Assembly (NCBI GenBank): GCA_026119935.1
Contig: JALRMH010000023.1
Location: 248,001 to 312,000 of the forward strand
Direction of reading: 5' to 3'
DNA from: Endothia cerciana
Lineage: Eukaryota > Ascomycota > Sordariomycetes > Diaporthales > Cryphonectriaceae
Length of the DNA stretch: 64,000 nt
A program made the translations under genes and the position numbers. Under the pieces are notes generated by a model, which was given only the letters and a program-made list of their open reading frames with translations, searched no databases and was not told the origin of the DNA. Positions 1 to 10,803 of this stretch are shown in pieces; positions within the stretch are counted from its first letter, which is position 1, and every line of letters starts with the position of its first letter.

Positions 1-252
1 TCTTCCTTCCTTGACTTACCTTTTCTTTTTCTTGCTCGCGGGCAGGGCGGGGCATATTGCCCTAACCCTGGAGCTCCATTGTCGTTATGGCTCTGGCCGC
101 CAAAAGTCGTGTTCGCTCCGAGCTCACTCATATTTTCCATCGCCAAACGCCAGGGCGGCGGTGCCATGCTTATTCACACCCATATTCGCTTCGGTGGTAT
201 TCAATTACATTTCTCCATCCAGACATTCTCCATCCGACATGTCATCTCCAGG

Positions 253-654
253 ATGAGTCCAAGCAGGAGCGCATTTGTCACGCTCATCCGAACCCACCAC
301 ATCACTAGTCGCAAGAAGCTCCAGCGGGTCAAGAAGGCCGCCGCACATTTTAATGTTCCCTTCGTTCTCGTCCGGTACGGCGGCTCTCCGGGGCTGATGT
401 ACGGGGAGAGCTCAGACGCCGATGATCTCTCCTCGTGGGTCAGCGCAGTCAAGGACCTCAGGTACAAGGACTTTCAGTGCGTGTGCAAGCCTGAGCAGAA
501 GGGGGTGGACGGTGCACCACGGGCAACCAGCCCCTTCAACGAGACAGAGTCTGTGTCTCAGTTCGGCCACATTTTGGAGGGGAAAGGGCTTGCTGAGTGG
601 TTCAGGATCGGATTGCTAAGCAAGCGCGCTGGTCAATTTGACAGTGATCCCTGA
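253..654 (+). CDS. Prp3 C-terminal domain (DUF1115) protein
   Basis: Single-exon reading frame of 133 residues. I start it at the ATG at 253 because the upstream in-frame Met at 79 would add a low-complexity leader with no family resemblance. The core, residues about 8-80, reads FVTLIRTHHITSRKKLQ, then PFVLVRYGGSPGLMYGE, then a WVSAVKDLRYKDFQ segment. This is the pattern of the DUF1115 domain found at the C-terminus of the U4/U6 snRNP protein Prp3 and of RWDD2 proteins (HHIYSKTKR...GKPGIICVEG...W..R...L.WK). Only that domain is present, so this is a stand-alone small protein, not Prp3 itself. A role in RNA-protein complexes is inference only. The next gene downstream is convergent. Confidence 0.7.
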   Translation: MSPSRSAFVTLIRTHHITSRKKLQRVKKAAAHFNVPFVLVRYGGSPGLMYGESSDADDLSSWVSAVKDLRYKDFQCVCKPEQKGVDGAPRATSPFNETESVSQFGHILEGKGLAEWFRIGLLSKRAGQFDSDP

Positions 655-773
655 GGCAGCTCATGCTCACGCGAGCAGGTGCAGTAATCCAGACTGCAGG
701 CACCCACCAGTGTTTTGACGCCCCATACATACATCTTTACTACAGGGGCTTCCGTCCTAGTGCAGTCCTCCTC

Positions 774-1956
774 TCACATCGTCAGAACAGCCCTGAACCG
801 AACATTTCCGCTGGTCATATGGTCGAACGCCTTCTGGGCATCCTTCAGTGGGAACCTCTCCACCAAGCACTTAACACCGTGTGTCTGCGCGAAGGCGATG
901 GCCTCTTCTGAATCCAGGGCGTGTCCAGCCGGCCATCCGTGAACGGAGACGCCCTTGATCACCATGACGGCGGAGTCGAACTCGATGGGCCCAACAGGAG
1001 CCAGAACGACCAACTTCCCGCGAGGAGCCAGACCAGCCACGAGCGGACTGATCGCCTTGGGATTTGGCGCCGTGGCCACAATCATGTCCGCGCCGCCGAG
1101 CTTCTGCAGCGCCTGGACCGCGTCTTCCTTGCTCGTGTCGATATAATGATGCGCGCCGAGCTCCGTGGCGAAATCCTTCTTGTCACTGCCGCTGCTGAGG
1201 GCGACCACCTCGTAACCCATCTTATTCGCATACTGGACACCCAAGTGACCGAGCCCTCCGAGACCCTGGATGGCGACTAGCCCGCCCTGCAGGATGTTCA
1301 TCTGCCTCATGGAGTTGAAAACCGTAACGCCGGCGCAAAGGAGCGGTGCAGACTCGATCGGATCCGCACCGGAGGGGATTCGGACGGCTGCCTCGGCGCG
1401 GAGGAGCACGTACTAGAGTCCGAGGTCAGATCACGAACATCCCTTAGAGGATCGTTCCAGAGGAGAGGACTCACTTGCCCATATCCCCCATCGACGCTGA
1501 CTCCCGTGATCTGGGCGTTCTGGCACGTCTGGAACAAGCCGCGCTGGCAGCTTCTGCACGATCCGTCGTGCCCTATCGGGAATCCACGTGTTGGTGACTG
1601 CTTTAACTCGGCGCGGCCAGAGAGGTCGAGAGACAAGATGGGAGAGACGATGAGAGTAGAGGCGTAGGCTCACCTCCGTGCCAAGCTCCTCCAACGCGTT
1701 CTCCCTCCTTGAACCTGGTGACATCATCACCAACGGCAACAACCTCTCCGATGATCTCATGGCCTGGAACACGCGGGAATGAGTTGGGTAGGAAGCCTTG
1801 TCGCACGAACTCGTCGCTATGACAGACGCCACAGGCAATGACCTTCGCGAGAATTTGTCCCTTGCCGGGCTGCTTGAGGTTGAAGTCCTTGAGGCTGAGG
1901 CTGCTGCCCTTCTCCTCGAAGACGGCGGCCTTATAGGTCTTAGGGAGCGATGACAT
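774..1956 (-). CDS. Zinc-dependent alcohol dehydrogenase (MDR family)
   Basis: Three exons, 1956-1674, 1572-1475 and 1412-774, with GT-AG introns; the joined frame gives 339 residues, normal for the family. It should oxidise alcohols or reduce aldehydes with NAD(P)H. Catalytic-zinc ligands are visible: ACGVCHSDE at about residue 40 and GHEIIGE at about 65. The structural-zinc loop is D-x2-C-x2-C-x7-C (HDGSCRSC...C): the usual first Cys is Asp/His. The nucleotide-binding turn is GLGGLGHLG at about residue 175. Start chosen at the Met of MSSLPKTYKAAVFEE; longer in-frame upstream sequence is not family-like. It lies tail-to-tail with the DUF1115 gene. Substrate cannot be told from sequence. Confidence 0.93.
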
Positions 1957-3255
1957 GTTGAGAAGGGTGAGGGGTGGTCCAATTTCTTCGATTCCTCTTC
2001 TTTGTCTGGAGTGTGATAGAAGCGCAACTGATGATGGGATGAAAAATTTGCGGGGATGGTGATATAGACTACAGAAGATGATCGACAGTGCTGAGGGGTA
2101 GCTTTTCAAGGTACCAGTATCGATACTACCTACTGCCGAGGCGAGTCGATGAACAGCAAGCTTGGATCACGGCCGCCATGCATGGCGCCCGTTGAGCTTC
2201 CAAAGCTATCCGGAACCCAAATTCATTTATCTCCATACACGCGGCTAGCCCGATATTCGACGTACTGTAACAGTTTAGCAGTCTACGGTATCATCTTAGT
2301 AGTAACTACGCTTGTGGCAGTACGTTTGCGCAACGATTCCGCCTCCCACGACAGTACTTCGCGATCACCATCCGTGGCCGGTTTATTCCCGTCCAGCCTC
2401 TGCGTTTCCCCGATTGGTTGTCCACTACAGAGCTCCAAATCCGAACACTGTCGCAGACGCACCGCCGAGGGGTCCGTAGTCAAATCAAGTTTGAGCGAGT
2501 TGTCACGCTGTGGCCCCCCGCGGAGCTGTTCGATATACATACATGTGAAGGAACGTAGGGCCGATCCATTCCCGGCCGAGGAGGATTTAAAGCCGGCGGA
2601 CAAGGACTTAATTATGTGGATATCAAGTCGAGATTCTCATGACCAGACGCTACTATGTTACGTTCTCGCATTTCTCTTCACTCGGCTTCTTTAACGACTT
2701 GGAAACGGGTCCTCATTTGCCGGGAACAGGATTATCCTTTGTGTCTTCGTGATCGAACGCTGCCTCACCCACTTGTGGTATGTAAAAGTCTGCGATGAGT
2801 GATGTAACGCAGGGCGCAGATCAATCTAGAGTGTGGGCCATGAGATCACCTTGCGCGCATATGCCTCGAAACACTTTCTCGATCACGTCCAGGACAAAAA
2901 GCAAGGTAGGACGGCACAAGATTCATAGATCGGTACTCCGTATTCCACAGAACACAAACAAGAAATAAACCTACGTCAGACGTCACCCTAAGAGAGGAGG
3001 CTAGTTGGGGCTTGCCGATGGATCAGTCAAGCCACGCAAGCGTACACCCGTATCCGGGCAAGCGACACTAGTATAGACAGCTGAACGGCATCTTGGACAC
3101 CATAACGTCATCGTCAACGGCTGGAACAGTACCAGGGAGGTTACAATTCTTAAAGACAACATGTGAAATGGCCAAGACACCCAAACGTCTCCAACGGAAG
3201 GCCCAGCCTGGTATTTCCGTCGTCGACAGCATTTGAGCGCAACCTCCTACCGACG
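1957..3255. other. Intergenic region, no supported gene
   Basis: Divergent upstream region shared by the alcohol dehydrogenase (-) and the DUF3292 gene (+). The 106-181 residue open frames at 2149-2694 (+) and 2283-2603 (-) overlap each other on opposite strands and have no recognisable motif or splice context. I see no RNA gene or repeat. Confidence 0.6.
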
Positions 3256-5453
3256 ATGGCTTCGGACAATATTGATGATGCATTGGAACCATCCGAGTCC
3301 AAGCCCAACAGCCCTATTGCTGCGGACAACGGCATCGCCTCGGCAGTCGCAGACGTCCTACCCATTCCGTCTACGGGCATGCAGCCCGTCACCGACTCGG
3401 CTCAAGGGGAGGTGTCACACACTCTCGCCGAAGATCCATCTCTGTCCCATGCACTGGCCACGGAGGACCATGAAGAAAAAGGCCTGGCGCAGCAAGATCA
3501 TGAAGTGGAGGTCCTCGATCTGGGATGGAACCAGAAGAAGCAGGAGATACCAGAGCCGCTTGTTGGCGGATTGGACAATGAGGAATTATGGCTGCTCATC
3601 AGACGTTTCGACAAGGTATGCCCAACTTTCTTGCCATACATCTTGCTCGGGGTGGGCGGGTTGTACGAGATCTGACCTGATGTCAGCAAATGTACCATGT
3701 TAAATCCACTCCGGATGTCGTCCCTGGCGGCCTGGATCTGAACATTGCCGACGAGGAGGAGTTCTCACCCGACAAGTTACGAGCGAATCTTGAGAGACTG
3801 TACATGACAGTCGCCGTCGGGCTGCTAGCTTCTGTTAAGCACATAGCACGCCTGCGGTCCTGGCGGGAGACCAGGAGGACTTCATGCTTTGCAGCCGCAT
3901 ACTTCGTTTCTTGGGTCTTCGATCTCCTCGTCCCGGCTCTCTCGCTCACAATAATCACGCTGATTGTCTACCCGCCGTCACGAGAAATCATGTTCCCCCC
4001 AGCGCCGGTGGCGCTTGTGAGCGCCAAATCTGGCGGCGTGCAAAAGCCAAAGGCCGGCGTGTTGGGCTCTCACGATAGCGCGACTGGCGCCCCGGAGAAC
4101 CACAAGGGCGAAGCTGTCGAGCAGGAGGCAAGCAACTTCGTCAACGGGATCGCGTCCATCGCGCTCAGCAGCGCGACAGGAAAACACCCCGACAACGGGC
4201 CCGGTGACGGCGAAGAGGAGGGCGCCCCGGGCGACGCGGCTCCTGACCCGACTGCGGTGGCTGTCGGCGCTGCGAACGCCAAGGACGTGGCCAAGGGTGG
4301 AAAGCATGCGAAGCACGACAAGACGAAGGTCCCGATGGAGACGGCCATGTGGACCAAGATGAGGCCTGTCATGCACGCTCTCGCAGATGTGGCCGACACC
4401 TGGGAGAGGTTCGGCAATGCGCTGAGCCCTACTCCTCCCTTCCCGAGGACCATCTACCGGCTTAGACTTGTCATTCTCCTTGCCCCTCTGTTCTGTATGT
4501 CCCTCCTCACCACATCATATATGATTATGAAAGGCACTACCTTTGGCATCGGCTTCGCCTTCTTTGGCGATCCAGTCATCTCTCGCGGCCTGGCCCTCCT
4601 CAACCGCAGATTCCCGCACTGGCAGAAGCTCCTCGAGCTCCGCAACACGGTCCTCAAGGGCGTCCCGACGAACGCACAGCTCACCATCACGCTCCTCAGG
4701 ATCGGTGAGGCCAACAAGGCACCCTTGCCGCCTCCACCGAGCATCACCACACCTCCGCCAGAGCAGCCCGCTGAGATCACAGACGAGCACCTGCGCGCCA
4801 CAGGCGCCGAGCCACCCCTCAACGCCACAGATGAGGAACTCAGCGAGGCCGTCCAGCATGACCCCACCACGGCGCACGAGACCGACGGTTCGGACATTGA
4901 TGCATCTAAGTCGAGCAAGCATGGGAAGAAGGCCAGCAAGATCATAGGGTTCTTCAAGGGCACCACAAAGGGCGCAGTCAAGACGGCCATGGGAACTGAT
5001 GCCGCCCGCGCAAAGGCCACTGGGTCGAGCAAGGCCAGGGACAGGCTCGGTGTCGTGTCCCGGCCGGATGCGAACCGCATCTCTGGGCCTGTCGACTTCA
5101 AGGCACGCTTCAAGGGCAAGAAGGGCCATGTCTACATCACGACCAAGTCTACAATCCCCGCGCTGGCATTCAGCACGGACTCGACGATCGAGAAGATCGG
5201 GAGCCAGGAGCGCGAGGACCTGCACCCGAGCTGGAGCATTGCCGTTGCGGATATTGTGGGGCTGAAGAAGTTTGGCGGATACGGCTGGAAGGCCAAGTTG
5301 GTGGTGGGTTGGGCACTTGAGCGGGAGGTCGCCGATGGGCTGGAGATCACCACCCGGAACGGCGATAAGTTTAGAGTCACGGCTTTGCCGTTGAGGGATG
5401 AGCTGTTTAATCGCCTGGTGGCCATGGGCGGGCAGAAGTGGGAGTCTTGGTAG
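3256..5453 (+). CDS. DUF3292 membrane protein with GRAM-like C-terminus
   Basis: Two exons, 3256-3615 and 3687-5453, joined across a 71-nt GTATGC...CAG intron in phase 0; 708 residues. The block after a disordered N-terminal ~90 residues (LGWNQKKQEIPEPLVGGL, NEELWLLIRRFDK, then PGGLDLNIADEEEFSP) is the signature of the fungal DUF3292 family. Two hydrophobic stretches are membrane candidates: one at about residue 195-225 (FVSWVFDLLVPALSLTIITL) and one near 370-400 (LVILLAPLFCMSLLTTSYMI). Between and after them are long Ala/Gly/Lys-rich linkers. The C-terminal ~130 residues (GHVYITTKSTIPALAFSTDS onward) look GRAM-like, a fold that binds membrane lipids; this is inference. An in-frame ATG at 3163 is possible, but 3256 has the better context (acgATGg). 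Molecular function unknown. Confidence 0.88.
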
Positions 5454-7224
5454 AAGCTGCTCGAGGTCGACATGGATAATAACGCATATGAATATCGATT
5501 CCTTTAGTTAACAAAACGGACACCCTCAAATTACCAACCCGATGACGGCATTCAGTGCTGCGCTGTATTTGTAAAGCGTGTGTACCTTTGACGTAGAAAT
5601 ATACAAGACTACTCATACTCAAGGGGGAAAAAAGGAAAAGAAAGAAGGACAAAATTTGCAGAAATATTCTCGTGTACTCTTCTCGCCCGGGATTCTGCTA
5701 TTTCTCAACAGGCAGAAGGGTGATATCGCTAGAGAAGGGGATCCAAAAACATCAGAGGCACAACCTGCCACGTTCTTGCGCGCCACCCAGCTGACACTCG
5801 CTCTCTTTTGCCAGTGAATAGGCTTCGTACACTGCTCAAGCGACATTCGACTTCTCTCGACAGATCATCATCCGAGTGTCTGATCTGAAACCGAGGCAGG
5901 ACAAAGTCGCGAATCACGCAGACCCGAGACTCTCACGGATATGATTTTGTACTTCGCTGAACACATTTCTTTCTACACGTTTAGATCGAGCTTTGTAACC
6001 ATCGCGGCATCTTACACTACAGACACACCTGAGGCTTGCTTTTCTCACCTAGCTATTTCCTCGGCGTCAAGCCCACGTTTTTGACACGACAATACTAATA
6101 TCACAACTCGTGTCCGTGTCTAATACTGGAAACGAGCTCCTTGAATATTCAGAACAACCCTTGGCGCCCTCGGCGTGGCTGATAGTATCGCTGTGGTGCT
6201 GCTCTCAAGCACGACGGTTAGGGTCTTGAAGACATCACGACAAGTGTCACCATCAAGCTTCCAAGGCTTGGCGGGACGTATTATCCTAGTGGCCGACGAT
6301 GGCGGTAGCCCTAGCCGTTTCGTTGCCCCTGCTATCGTATCTCGTCCAGATGATACGGGCCTGTGGCAATGTCTTTGCTCCTAGTCTCCTCAAAGTCCAG
6401 CGGCCTCCCCGCCCGCCTGAGATCACATTGTTCAGATCACTGCCTTTTAAGTGCAACAAGAACGGTTGCCTCCGATTTGCACCGGTGTAGCGATAAATAT
6501 TGAGAAGGTTTAGCGCTCGTAGCATGCAGAGTTGCGGAAGTCGGGCAAGCAAGCTTTGGTGACCGGAACCGGACCCAGATCCCGGAATATGTCCGCCTAC
6601 TGCTGTCCAACCACTTCTTCGTCCTAGTTAGGTTGCCCTGGCCTCTGGCCTTGACGAGTCAGCTGAACGTTCGTGCTCCAACTCCGTTGGGAGACAGCCA
6701 CTGGATAGACCAGCAAAACGACCCGTGAGTTGGAATGTGTGACAAGTGATCTTCGAGATGGTGTTTTGGCTGAGACAGCGCTCCGGCGAGTGGGCCCACG
6801 GGTTGTCCTAACGTTGCCAGGACCGTTGGGGGGGTACCGACCTGGGCGTGTCTGGGGTCGTCCGCTCACACTGGACCCTCGGGAGGACCCTTGCTCTCTT
6901 GGCACATGCTAGAGCTTAGTTTCGATTCGATGTGAATGGTCGACACGCCTGGATGGGGCCTCCACACGAGGTTATCTTTCCGATCTGGGGACTATCAAGA
7001 AGCTATCGAAGTCAGTCAGCTGCACACCCCTGACTACGTGTCTTTACTCGTCCTACTGTACCTAATTCTCCTTCCGTTTCTCCTATTTCAGCTGTGATCC
7101 GTTGTGTTATCATGTGTTTGATACGTTTCCTAATCCGTCACTTTCCTCCCTCTCATCGTATTGGTTACCCCATCCTCTTTGGTCTGCTTTCAAAAATTTT
7201 GATCCGGCGTCGGCATTGATCAGA
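5454..7224. other. Intergenic region, no supported gene
   Basis: 3' flank of the DUF3292 gene and 5' flank of the S33 peptidase gene, both on +. Only short overlapping open frames on both strands (below 100 residues), none with family resemblance. Pyrimidine-rich stretches just before 7225 look like an ordinary fungal promoter/leader. Confidence 0.6.
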
Positions 7225-9116
7225 ATGGATGAGAAAGCCCCCCTTCTCCGACCGCTGGTACGGAGGAGTTCTGGGACGCTCCGCTGGGAGATCTTATTAT
7301 CTTTCTTCGCGGCGGCGGGTCTGGTTTTCTTGGGATTCACAATCCATCAGTCCGCGCGCCCGGGACAAGAAGCCTACAGCGTGGATTCCACAGCACCGGC
7401 TAGTGGATTTTCGTGGGCGGACATATCGCCAAGCCGAACGATCGAATGGAAATCATGTTTTGATGGCGAATACGACTGCGCTCGCCTGGACCTGCCAAGG
7501 GACTGGCTAGATCCTAGCGATAGTGACCGCGTGATCATCGCCATCGCTCGACTTCGGGCCACGGATACGAGCGATTACAGGGGCCCCGTCTTCTTCAACC
7601 CCGGCGGCCCTGGAGGCTCGGGAATCTGGGCCCTGAGAGACCACGGTAAGCACCTCCAGACCATCGTCGGTAACAATCACGATGTCATCGCTTTTGACCC
7701 TCGAGGGGTCGGCGCCTCTGTTCCCAGGATTGAGTGCTGGGACACGACAGAGAAGCGACACAACTGGGCCATGCAGGAAACGCCTGTGATAGACTCGCAT
7801 GCCGGGGCCCTCTACGATGCATGGGCACGTGCGGCGGCTTTCTCGATGGCCTGCGAGCAGTCTCACGATGGCACTGGCTTGTTAGAACACATCGGCACGG
7901 CTTCTCATGCCCGCGATATGCTGGAGATTCTTGATCAGATGGGCGAGGAGAAGCTGCAATACTGGGGATTCAGCTACGGAACCATCCTCGGGGGAACATT
8001 CGCGGCAATGTACCCTGATAAGGTTGGACGACTTGTCAGCGACGGCAATGTGGATTATGAAGAGTGGTACAACAGCGCACATATCAATGCCGTCCGCGAC
8101 GCAGATGCAGTCATGGAAGCCTTCTATGATCTGTGTCACGAGGCCGGTCCTAAGAAGTGCGCGTTCTATGGTCCCACGCCAAGCGACATCAAGGAGCGCC
8201 ATACGGCGATCCTCGAGCGGCTTCGAGTCGACCCCATCATCTACATGCCCTCCAAGGGCTTCGGCTCCGCGCTGCCAGAAGTGGTGACGTACTCCAAGAT
8301 CCGGAAGCTGGCGGCCACCTCCCTCTACCGCCCAAATTACTACTTCGCGCCCCTCTCTGAGATCCTCGCCGGCCTGGAGCGCGGGGACGGTACGCCATAC
8401 TTCGCCTTCGTCACCCGTCACGGCCTACCCTTCTCGGATGTCTGCTCGGCTGAACACATCCCGCCTACAGTCCCCCTTACAAGCGAGGATGAAGGCAGTG
8501 GCGATGCGTTCCCGACGATCCTCTGTGCTGACGGTAAGCCGCTCGGACAGGACCCTCGTGGGCTCGAGGACTATATCCGTGAGATGGAGGACATCAGCAA
8601 ATCCTCCGGCGCGATCGTCGTCAAGGATCGCATTGCCTGCGCCGGGAGGACTGTGCGACCCAAGTGGAGGTTCAAAGGGCCCTTCAGCGCCAAGACAAGT
8701 TTCCCTATCTTGTATATCGCCAACATGGCTGATAACATCACGCCGCTGATCAGTGCCCGGAATAATTCTGTCGGGTTTGAGGACTCGGTGGTTCTGATCC
8801 AGAACTCGTATGGTGTAAGTCAGCAGCATCAAATGATGATTCCCTGAGGTTCTCTCAAGCCATGCTAAAATCTTTGGCACAGCACACTAGCCTGGCTGCT
8901 CCATCTGTGTGTACTGCCAAGGCTGTACGACAGTACTTCCAAGATGGCATTCTTCCGGATGACGGTGCTATTTGCGACCCGGAGGTACTCCCGTTTGACC
9001 TCCCAGGTCATGAGGTAGCGATCTCTGGAAATGATGATTACGAACTCGCCACAGCGTCGCGGGAACTGTCGCTCAGGGCAAATTGGGGGCTCAACGGGGG
9101 ACAAAGGGCGTCATAG
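7225..9116 (+). CDS. Membrane-anchored S33 tripeptidyl-aminopeptidase-like hydrolase
   Basis: Two exons, 7225-8814 and 8883-9116 (GTAAGT...CACAG); 607 residues. The alpha/beta-hydrolase triad of the TAP-like S33 family is complete: nucleophile in GFSYGT (about Ser249), Asp in NMADNITP (about 503) and His in YG-HTSLAAPS (about 531), the His being the first codon of exon 2, which confirms the splice. The oxyanion block NPGGPGGSG is at about 126. Residues 21-43 (LRWEILLSFFAAAGLVFLGF) form one membrane segment close to the N-terminus, so a type II anchor with a lumenal catalytic domain is likely. The cytosolic tail has EKAPLL, which fits the [DE]xxxL[LI] acidic-dileucine sorting signal. Start is the Met just before that tail. 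Expected to release peptides from polypeptide N-termini. Confidence 0.92.
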
Positions 9117-10803
9117 AGGAGTAGGAATAGGGCTGGGCGGGGCTGGTCGGTGCATCGCGATGATATCCTATTTAGATCCGTATGTATTCTGTCTCTGTCG
9201 GTTTGTCGATTCTTTGTATTTCGATTTTGGCGGCCACGTACGTCGAGTTTTCGTTGCATATAAACAAGGCGAGTGTTGAGTTTGGTGTGTCAGACTCTAG
9301 GGCTGTCAATATCGTGGTCACTTAGGGCAGTCAGCCCAATACCATCCTCCCAATTGCCATCATAAAGGCAGCTTGTAGTGTAAATTATCACCATACAGTA
9401 CCAGTGTCAGTTGTGTGTCTGCCTTCTTTCCTGGCATAGTATATAAGTGAGGCACCACGCCAAGCATACACTCTCATTTCCGGGACGCGTGTTACATATG
9501 AGGTTATAAAATATATAATATGAAGTATAAATATTTAAAAGCATTCAATCAGGGCAGTCATTTTTATATTGCTGAGAATGAATAGTGGGCCTCAAGGTCC
9601 ACTTATAATAGCTAATATGCCTGATGGTATGTTAACGGCCACAAGTCATCCCTCCCTCCCCGGAGGATACGGCTCAGGAAATGAGCATATTGACCGACTG
9701 GAACAACCTACGTGGCATATATTGCAGCCGGTATAATCAATAATTTTCCGCAGAACAGCCCATGGTCTACGCTGCGCTAGCTACATCTGCATTTCGCATT
9801 TCCTAGGGTGTTATTCTACTTCACCCTTAGCACTTTGCCAGAGGTCAGTAGTTTGAGAAACAGTGATCATGTTCGACTGAAAAGTTTCAAGAGAACAAAC
9901 CAGCCATGCCGAGGACTACCAATAAATACGCATGGCCGCACTTCAGGGCGAGTGGCGTAAAAAGGTGACGTGATGATGGCAGCAGACAATGAAGACAGGC
10001 TTCCAGCCACCTATGGCATGCCCTCTTTAGCTTGATTCGTACGAACTGAACTGACTGTAGAATCGACTACCTTTTAGTCTGCCCAGGTATTGAGTAGACG
10101 TGGTGGCGTGCTACACTTGAGAAGCCATATATAACGGTACCATTGTCAGCCCGAGATTGCATCGCATATGCGACTTTTGAAGGTAAAGCCAAATCTAGGA
10201 AATCAGAATCAGATGCCAAGGGCTGTTGGTATGGAGATAAACCCCTGGATGCATGAAGTGGATGTGTCCCTACACCCATCTATGCCTGGCACGTTACACC
10301 AGCACCCGCGATGGCGACATCTTCCCCCACGATGAGCAACCGCCGAGGGCCAAAAAATGTACCGAGTCTCAGCCGTTATCAGCGGAGTCTGTATGGATTG
10401 GATAATGGTTTGGCGAGGATTTTGAGCTTGTTCCATTTACGAGCGCGGATTTATCCATTCTACGGCAGACCTAGCCAGGGCTATATATCTACAATACCAG
10501 GTATTCACTGACTTGGGCCAGTAATTCCGTTGCTTGCCATCCCATCCCTATCTATCGTCATTGGACAGTGGAGTCGTTACGAATCATGGTCACATCGAGA
10601 CTGCCAGAGCCTTGATATGAAATGACCCAACCTGCTACTTGACCATACGTCCCTGTGATTCTGAGCAAACAACCCGCCTATTCTTCAGCCGCTGCTTCAG
10701 CCCAAGGTCTGAAGTTGTACCCCAAAGCACCGACCATTGGCAAAATTTGCATCAATATACCTTCAGAGACTCAGCTCTCGTCGCTGTTGCACCATACACC
10801 AAG
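9117..10803. other. Intergenic region with AT-rich patch
   Basis: No gene supported. About 9490-9560 is markedly AT-rich, with ATATAATATGAAGTATAAAT-type sequence. Small open frames (70-75 residues, 10067-10511) overlap on opposite strands and lack motifs. The last ~250 nt are the upstream region of the methionine permease. Confidence 0.55.

Noticed and set aside
774..2109. Plus-strand frames opposite the alcohol dehydrogenase (e.g. 921-1280)
   Set aside because: Antisense shadows of a well-supported dehydrogenase with no motifs of their own.
2149..2694. 181-residue plus frame in the ADH-DUF3292 intergenic region
   Set aside because: Overlapped by an equally plausible minus frame; no motif, signal peptide or splice structure.
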